Assembly (NCBI GenBank): GCA_007570785.1
Contig: ML662442.1
Coordinates: 65,137,635-65,201,634 of the forward strand
Origin: Antilocapra americana
Taxonomy: Eukaryota; Chordata; Mammalia; Artiodactyla; Antilocapridae
Length of the DNA stretch: 64,000 bases
Direction of reading: 5' to 3'
The position numbers and the translations under genes were made by a program. The notes under the pieces were generated by a model that saw only the letters and a list, made by a program, of their open reading frames with translations, was not told where the DNA came from and did not search any database. Of the stretch, positions 50,701 to 59,700 are shown piece by piece; position 1 is the stretch's first letter; the number at the start of each line of letters is the position of its first letter.

Positions 50701-53700
50701 CTGGATCCTAATAGGCAGCATCTAATCCATCTTTCTTAAGGAATGCTGTCCACTATTTCAAGGCAAAGATTACGTCTTTTCTAACTGTTCTTTCTCCAGA
50801 CATTGCTAGATGCTTCCCATTGCATTGGTACCCCGGTTTCCAGAGATTTCAATCATCTTTGTAATTCTCCTTTAGAATGATCCAAGTCACCCATACATCT
50901 TTTAAAAAGTTATTCTAGAAAGTATCTTCTGGAATGATTAGCCTAGTATAGAGTACAATGTCAGTATTACTTCCCTTGATGTCAGTGTAGTAATTTATAG
51001 GCTAATATTGCATTCATGTGTTCAACAGCCACATCTTTTGAGCTTAGGATGAATGACTACTTAGACCTAATATGAATTCCAATTAAGGCCAATTTTATAC
51101 ACTTGTATACACAGAATTAAACATTAAATTGAGTGTTTATTTGTATTCTCACTGAATTTTTAACTTTTAGTTTTCTTTCTTTATATCACTATCTTTTGAG
51201 TCCTCATTCTGTAGCCTAATATAGGCAGTCTGTTATCAACATGTTTTGGGTATGGATGTTTAAATATTTACAATAACTAATTCAACTTTATTAGTCCATC
51301 TTCTACAGTGGCATCATATGAAACCTGCCAATTACCTTAATATCATTCAGACACAGCATTCATTTATTAGCCGAACTACAGGTCCAGCAAATCAAATACC
51401 AAAGAAAATGCAGTCTTGTCAGTATAATTTGTGTTTACTGAAAGCATGTTGACCTCTAGTAACAAACCAATTGCTTTGGGCAAAGCACTCACAAATCTGT
51501 TGCTTAAAGTTTGTCCTTGGGTTTTCACAAATGACTCTCAACCACCCCGAACTCTTCCCTTAGCAGATACTTTTTCTCCAAGTTGAAAATCTGGGACATT
51601 TGTCTCCATGTAATCATCTGATAAGGGCTTCCCAGGTGGCACAGTGGTAAAGAATTCACCTATCAATGCAGGAGACATAGGTTTGGTTCCTGGGTTGGGA
51701 AGATCCCCTGGAGCAGGAAATGGCCACACACTCCAGTATTCTTGCCTGAGAAATCCCAAGGCCAGAGGAGCCTGGCGGGCTAGAGTGTGTGGTGTTGCAA
51801 TGAGTCAGACATGACTGAGCAACTGAACATACACACATGCACACAATAATCTGACAATTCTGGTATTTCACTGACTCATTCTAACAATACCTTGTATTGA
51901 TTGAGTACTTTCAATGTACCCCATACTCTACTAAGAGCTTTAAGTGCCTATTTCATTGAGTCCTCACAAAAATGCCATGGATAGATACAATTTCCTTCTT
52001 CACAAAGGGAACTGTCACTTGCGCAAGGTTAAAGACTTGGCCTAGGGCCACACAAGGAATAAGCAGCAAGCAGTGTTGGGACTCATAGCAGGACTTCCTG
52101 CTCTTAACTGCTCAGCAGTTATTCAGCAGGTATTCCTTGAAGACCCAGCAGGCAAATGGACTCCTTCCCATTCCCTCAGGAAGATGAGATACTCATCAGC
52201 TTGTAGATGTTCCATCCACACCCTAATGAAATACTAATCATCTACTACCCAGACTTCTTTTCCTCCTTCTCCCTGCTGCAACTATAGCTTTAGGGCATTT
52301 CACAACTTATTAGTAATCTTGGAAAATGAAAGTTGGAAGGGAAAGAGTATCTATTTACACTTTATACTAACTAGAAATACACTCCAGAATTTTTCCAAAT
52401 ACAAAGGGAGTCATTTTGTTACTGTTCATTCTAATAAAAGATTTGAGAGCAGAACACATCTCTTGGCTTACATGCAGGCTGAGACTAACCTGAGACTTTC
52501 ATTTATTAATATTCCTTTGATGCCCTGTGACCATATATAACTTACCAATTTTAGGCTTTGTGTGGGCAGATATTTCTGTTGCTTAGAAATATAGCAGCTA
52601 GTACCAACTGACAAAAGATGTGTAGGAATGGTAGGGAGGTACGAGGAGGAGGGAGATTTCTGGCTCAGAGTATTTCAAAATACTCTACCACTACCCACAG
52701 TTCTTCCATTGCTGTTCTCATTTCAGCATGTAACTTTGAGAAAATACTTTAAATTATCAATACATTTGTTAAACATCTCAGAAGTGTTTCAATTCTAGAA
52801 AAACCCACTTGACTTTTCTACTTTACAAAATAATCTCTATCCAGGCACATGCTAACCCCTGCTTCAAACATCAGTCACTCTGAATTGCTTTGTTGGGAAT
52901 CCTGCTATGCATCTCCATGCCCAGAGTCTAGAATCTTCCAAGCTTCTGTAGGCGGACCACATGGAAGTTACCTGATTCTGATCAAAGAGCCTGACCACAC
53001 AAGGTCAGTAGTTCCTGAACTTAACTGCACAGACTCAATTAAGAAACTTTAAAATGCATTAAGTCCTGTGTAGACTGCTAGAGACTGTGATTTAATGGTA
53101 TGAAGGAGGGAGGGGGGATGCCTAGATGCTAAAATTTTTAAAAGACGTCCAGGTGATTTCAATGTACAAATTTGGGAATTTCTGACGTGGGAAGTATCTT
53201 CCCAGTTCTCAGATCTCTATTAGCACTGCCTGCTCACCACTGGAGTGAAATTTGCCATTGCCATCTTGACCCTGTCTGAAGGGATCTGGAGTTCCAAAAT
53301 ACCAGGAGGCCTTGCTTCTACATGGTTTCATCTACCATGAGTTTTCCTATATGAATGGGCTTCTGGGCATGAAGCTTTTAGGGGAGAAAAAAAAATAGTA
53401 GCAATTTAGTTGTATCTAAGAAACTGAGGTTCCCAAGTTTTAGTTTACAAATTGCCGGAAAGATGGAAATCTTCCCCAGACTCATGTAATTTTGTTGATC
53501 TAGCTTCTCAAAGTCCATTAGCTCTCTCATGTTATTGAAGATGAGAAGGAACACAGAGTGTAACAGAAAAACATTCACACCTAGTATTAAGAAAGAAACT
53601 CCTATAAAATCACTGAATCTCTAGATCAAAGCCTGAAAGACTCTAGTTGAGCTTACTAAACATGTGTGTAACAAGGCTACAGAAACAGAAAAGAGAGCTC

Positions 53701-56700
53701 AGGAGGTTCAGACACTTTAATTATATTTCTTCCACGTAGGCAGACTCCTATAGTCAATGTCTACCGAGTCCTTTGAAGCCCATGCCAGATAATCTTCCTC
53801 ATAGTATATAATACTTTGAATGGTAAATGCTATGGTTAATATTGAAAGACAACATTTAAAACTTTGGACACTTGTTTTCCTTTGTGTTTTAATTGTAAGC
53901 CTCCCAATCTGAAATAGCCACACCACTGCCCCTTATCACATCACCCTATTTTAAACCTCTGCACACACATCATTTTTTGATATTTTTCTTGCTTATTTGT
54001 TTACCCCCGCCCCCGCCCGCGCATCACAATGGGAACTCCATGAGACCACTGATTTTCTCTCAGTCAGTGCTATGTCCCCAGGATCTAGAACTGTTCAATA
54101 AACCTTTAATCAATATTGATTGAATGAATGAATGAACATTTCAACAATATCAGTGAGTACTTTACTAAAACAATCATGTGAAAATCACAAATGATCCCCA
54201 TGCTGTATGGCCTGGAGCCTCAAATTTATACAAAATGGGAGAAATAAGATATTGACCTCATAGGGCTATTGTGAGAATTACATGAGATAACACACTTGAA
54301 GGACTATAATGTATGGCATATATTAAGAACTCTATGAATGAAAAATCACATCACAGAAATGTATATCTATGGCATTTGTACAACAAAAGTAGTAAGAGAA
54401 ATACTATGATTTTATTTTACCAATCTTTTTAAAAATGCTTTTTATTAACTTGTTCTTTCACTATTGAGGAAGAAAATTGGAATGTTTTTATATAAGCTGC
54501 CAGCTGCTTGCAGAAGAAAAAACACCAAAGCAGAATCAAGAGGAAATTAATCCAGACTACTGATCTATTGACCAGCTTGTATCCAAATGACCAGCTTCCA
54601 AAAAGTCATTTAATAGGTACCTAAGGCCCAGTTTCTTAACTGTAAAATTCAGGTGGGAGAGTTAGGAAATTTAAGGGGCATCAACTGAACTCTGAGCTCT
54701 GAAGAGCAACAAGTAAGTGCCCAAAATATCAATATTGAACTTGTAAAACCAAATACTGTTTAAAGATTTGTCATAATATTTGGCTACATTAGTTGAATAC
54801 AAAAGACCTCAATAGTAAATTAAATTTGAACTATACATTATTTGCATAGTCCTCATATATAATCCCATTTTCACTGTTAACAAAAATTAATACATTTGAA
54901 GCTTTCTTATTTTTGCAGAATTTCCTGCTCATGTGCATACTATATGCTGTCCTTAGGTGAAGCTTTTCATTTTTGCTCTACTCCAGAATTTAACAAGTTA
55001 AAAATAGAAGTTGAGAAGAGGTTTTCTATAGAAATAATTCTCTGTTTAAAAGTTCTGTACTAATCATCTTTTAAAAGTTATAATAAACCACATTACGAGG
55101 CATCCTTGGGCAGAGTTGTTTGTTTGTTTTACATACAGATCAAACATTTTCAGAAACAAGATGATATATAATGAATTCATTCTTTTGGGCAGCAACTCTA
55201 TTTTAACAGGGCTCTATTAGGAATGATGAATCAATAAACCACCATTCACTTTCTTCGAAGTGGATGGACTCTTGGCTTTCTTTCCAAGAATCCAGAAATA
55301 GGCCATCAGTCGCCTGAAGCCTTGAACTTTGACAGCCAATTCAGGTGCATTGTTCTCCGGCTCTTAGTCTGCCCTTTTCCTCAGGCTGGCTTCTTGAAAT
55401 CATTTGCTCTGTCAGGGAGACCACACAGCTGAAGAGCATCCTGGTGATTCTTGGTTCCCGCTTACACTGGTGCACAAGGACTTACTACTAATACACCAAA
55501 CATGAAGCTTGGAGAGGTCCCTTGTCATCTGGAAATTGGCGAAGAGGGGGCGGGGTGAGGGATAACCTGAAGATTTATAAATACCTCTTAATAAAGCCCC
55601 AGCTGATCTGTGTCAGGGTTGTACACTCTCTTCGTCTTCCCCTTACATCTTTTCAATTTGTTTCCCAAATATTTCTTTGTTGCCGTTGGCTGCGGTGCAC
55701 TTAAAAGAAGCACATCGTTAACCACAAAGAATGCTCACTGTTTTCTGTGATTCCAAATCACAGCACAATTTCCCAGCACTTCCTCAGCAAGCAGCCCGGC
55801 AGCAATTACCCCGCTGCTGAAGAGACTCATCACAGCAAAGTTTCGGTAGTGGCAACAGCCAACCAGCGAGGCTGTAACAAATGATGACATCGGTTTCTGC
55901 CTCCATTCCCCAGCAATTTACACCCCCAAAGGAAGAGTGAATTCATTTTTGTGCAGATTTCAACAGGCACATCTGACAATGCTGCCCTCTTCTCCAACTC
56001 GCACAAACTAGGCATTCATCAACCCGGATTACTTCCCCCAAATGGCGACTCAACAGTTGCTAAGTGGCTTGGGTGGGGGTGGGATTGCTCTGTGTCAGAA
56101 AGGGGCAAAGTACAAGGAGAGGACACTAATCCATCAGGGAAGTAAGCCTCGAATTAATTCACTGAGATGGACTAGTGAGGCTTTCCAAAGCCAAGGGGAA
56201 AGGAAAGACTGCTTCCCACCCCCACCCCTGGCAACTCTGTGAAACAGTGTCTGGAAGCCAAGCTCAGTACCATCCCAGGAGTATCGTGTCCCTAAGTGAA
56301 CAACTTATAGGATAGGTTACATGGAGACGGGCTTTACTCCACACAACCATGTTTTTCTCTTCTTTCCCATTTTGATGGTACCCAGTTACATATCCTTTAA
56401 AGAAACATTTGCTCAGGGGTTGGAGGATTACAAAATGAGCAGGGCCAATTTCCATAATACCTCATCTCGGTGTAGCTTTAAGAGTGTTCAAGCTAGTATA
56501 CTACCTTGAGGCAACGGAATCAAAATCGGATACTTCCATCTACAAGCAAATGTGGCACTGCCCCGTGGAGGTAGTCTCATTGGGCCCAGTCCTGAATTAG
56601 TGACTGGCAACCACTGAAAAATCTGGGGTTGCCGGTGGTTTAGAACTGTTTTTTGCGGGGCGGAGGGAGGGTGGAAAGAGGGTGGACTAGGAAGACTAAC

Positions 56701-59700
56701 TATTCACTAACTTCTTGTGAGTGGTGTGTGTGTGTGTGTGTGTATAAGCATGAGGGAGTAAAAAAGAGGTGACTAAGTAAACGCTTGCCTCCCTACCTCA
56801 GCAGTGTAGAGAGTGGATACATGGTAATAGGTACCCGGAAGTGGTGGTTGAAGCACAATTGATAGATTGGTGAGAATGAGTGCGGTTGCATGGATTTTGC
56901 CAAGATGGCCACGCTAATATCTTCCCCTCCCATGTGACCTCCTCACCATGGGATGTTGAGGTGGTGTCTACATTTCCTCTTGAATCCAGGGGGACTGGGA
57001 CCAAAGCAAAAGACACAGTCCAGGACTCCAAGGCTAAATGATAAAGGGCCATACAGTTTCTACTTGGGCTCTTGAGATGTTCACTGTTGGGACTCAGCCA
57101 CTGTTGGGAGGAAGCCGGGCAGCTGCATGGAGAGGACACATTCCCACCACAGTCCCTAGGGAGGTCCAGCCAACAGCCAGCCTCAGTCACCAGTCAGAAA
57201 AACCAGTCAGAGAGCCTCCCGATGAGACTCAGTGACTCACCTTGGAGGGGACACCAAGTGAAGCAAAGAAGACCTGTCACCACCAAGCCCTGCTCAAATA
57301 GTAGCTTTGTAAGCAAAACAACACCCCATGTTTGGGGGTAGTTTATTACACAGTGATAGATAACCAAAAGAGGGGCAAGGTCCCTCTGAACATTTCCTAA
57401 CACAGAATAAATGGGGCCTGAAGAGAATTGGAACCTGCCTCTCAGCCTGTCACCAGTTTTCATAATTTGGGTTGATTCTTTATTCACTTTAGCTTTTTCC
57501 CTCTTGGTCCCAGATTAAGCTGTCCATGGGATATATCTCAACTGGAATTATGTGTGTATATGTGCAAAACAAGGTGTGTTATACAAACTTGAAGTGTGGC
57601 TGCTATTTACTAATCAGATTTTACGTGTACACACACACACACACACATATCTGTCTTCAAAAAACAAATAGAAGATCTGGCAATACTTGATTTGCATTCC
57701 CACATAACAGTAATTCACATGCGAAAACTGGGGTTTCTTCCATCCCCTCTACTCTTCTGCATTACAATACTGCCATTTCCATTCGAGTCTTGTCACTCTT
57801 TTATATTTGCTTCCTGACCCCTGTATGGATTTGGATCTATGACATCTGTTTCACCAACAATTCTCTGCCTGGTTTGTTGGGATTAAGTCCAGGAGTTAAA
57901 ATTCTATTGAAAAGAAGAGTCTTAATATCATCAGAAAAAATAAAAGTCAGAAATATAATAAAATAAAATATCTAAAGGTCAAGTTTTCTAATTAAATAAG
58001 AAAGAATAAAATAATATATACGGAAAGTAGCCACAAGGGAAGGTCACTTGGACATCAACATAGGTTGTCATCAGTCATCATACAGTTTAATGCCATTGCC
58101 CCAGAAGCAATGCTTTTTGTTGTATTGTTTCATGCAAAGTTTGTTCTCAGTGGAAGTAAAATTACATGAAAATCAAAGTTTCCTAATGGAATCACATACA
58201 CAATGTTTAAGAACTTTATTTACCTTTTGGTAGAGTTGCTGGAGATACCACTCACTATACAAAGAATCTCAAATTAGCAGGTTTTAGGAAAAGATACAGT
58301 TTCAAGTGTTGGAAAATGGAATCTCCCAGCCTGTATGATCCAGCTGGAATTGATACATTTCTTTTTATTTTTAGTGTCTGGGGTCTTTCATTTTATTACA
58401 AAGATTTTTAATAAATTTTCTTTCTACTTACCTGCTATGCATAATTTTTATTGCATATTACATGTTCTAAAATGAGTGGGCTGTGCTACACTTGTGTGTG
58501 TTCAGTTGTGTCCAACACTTTGCAACCCCACAGACTGAAGCCCCAGGCTCCTCTGTCCATGGGATTCTCTAGGGGACAATACTGGAGTGGCTTGGCATTT
58601 CCTTCTCAGGGGATCTTCCCAACCCAGGGATCGAACCAGTCTCTTACATTTCCTGCACTGCCATGCAAATTCTTTACTAATGCTTAAGAAAATGGAGTAG
58701 TAAAGGATTTCAGTCAACTGAGAAAATGACAATCCTTTATATATGAAAATAAAAATTTCATTTCCTTAGGAATAAAAATGGAGAAAGTTCTACTTCTTGC
58801 TCATTAAATATATTGGGAAAAGGTCCATATCCAAGGCTTACTGAACAGTGTTAATGTGTTCAGCAATTAAGAAAAGTTCTATGTTTCAAAACCCATCTAA
58901 AGGGCACTTAATTAGTTCTTATGTGATCCTTTACAAAGAGCTACCTGCAGTGTGGAAATACTGTAGTTTAACAAACTATGTTTGTGGTGTGCCTCTTATA
59001 GCATGTTGAAACAGAATTCTGCTCTTAGTCTTTCATTTGATATCAATCTGGATGAGCTTTCTAGAAACACTACTCATTGAGAAAAACAATATCAAGTTAT
59101 CTTTAAAGTATACATGTTTTATGATATCACTAAAGTAAGACTTCCCATGCTCCCTTCAACAAAATATTTAAGGATAGTTAAGGGGCATTTGATTCTGCCC
59201 ATCCTAAAAAAACAAAAACAAAACAGACAAACAAGCAAAAAGATGTGGCTCAATAGATGTTTAAATAAGGTACTGTCTACTTCATATCAGAAGAGAGCTA
59301 AATTACTCAGCTAGTGAGGCCTGTGTTTGGGGTCAAATTCTTGGTTTACAAATTTAATGTCTGAGATGCTGCAGGAGGAGTAAATTTACATCAATGGTTT
59401 CAACAGTGTAATTCTCATAAACTTTTACTTTATTGGAGTTGTGCTTATTTAAGGGGAGGAAAGGACTAATTTATGAAAAAATAGACAACAGAACGGTTTT
59501 AACGTTTTTATTGCTGTCATTTTTAAAATTTCTGGCCAGAGTTAACAGCTCATTGCCAGAATTAGCGTTAAAACTTAATGGCAGAACATCGTGGCAATCA
59601 AACTTAGACGTCAGAAATAAAATTACTGAGAACTGCTCTTTGGAATCCATCCGGTACATCGATTTTAATATCATCAAAGCCCATAGCCAGAAGAACTAGC

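Noticed and set aside
57072..57341. Overlapping open frames of 65-130 codons on both strands
   Set aside because: They coincide with a diverged repeat-like segment and open in several frames at once, which is typical of non-coding GC-richer sequence.
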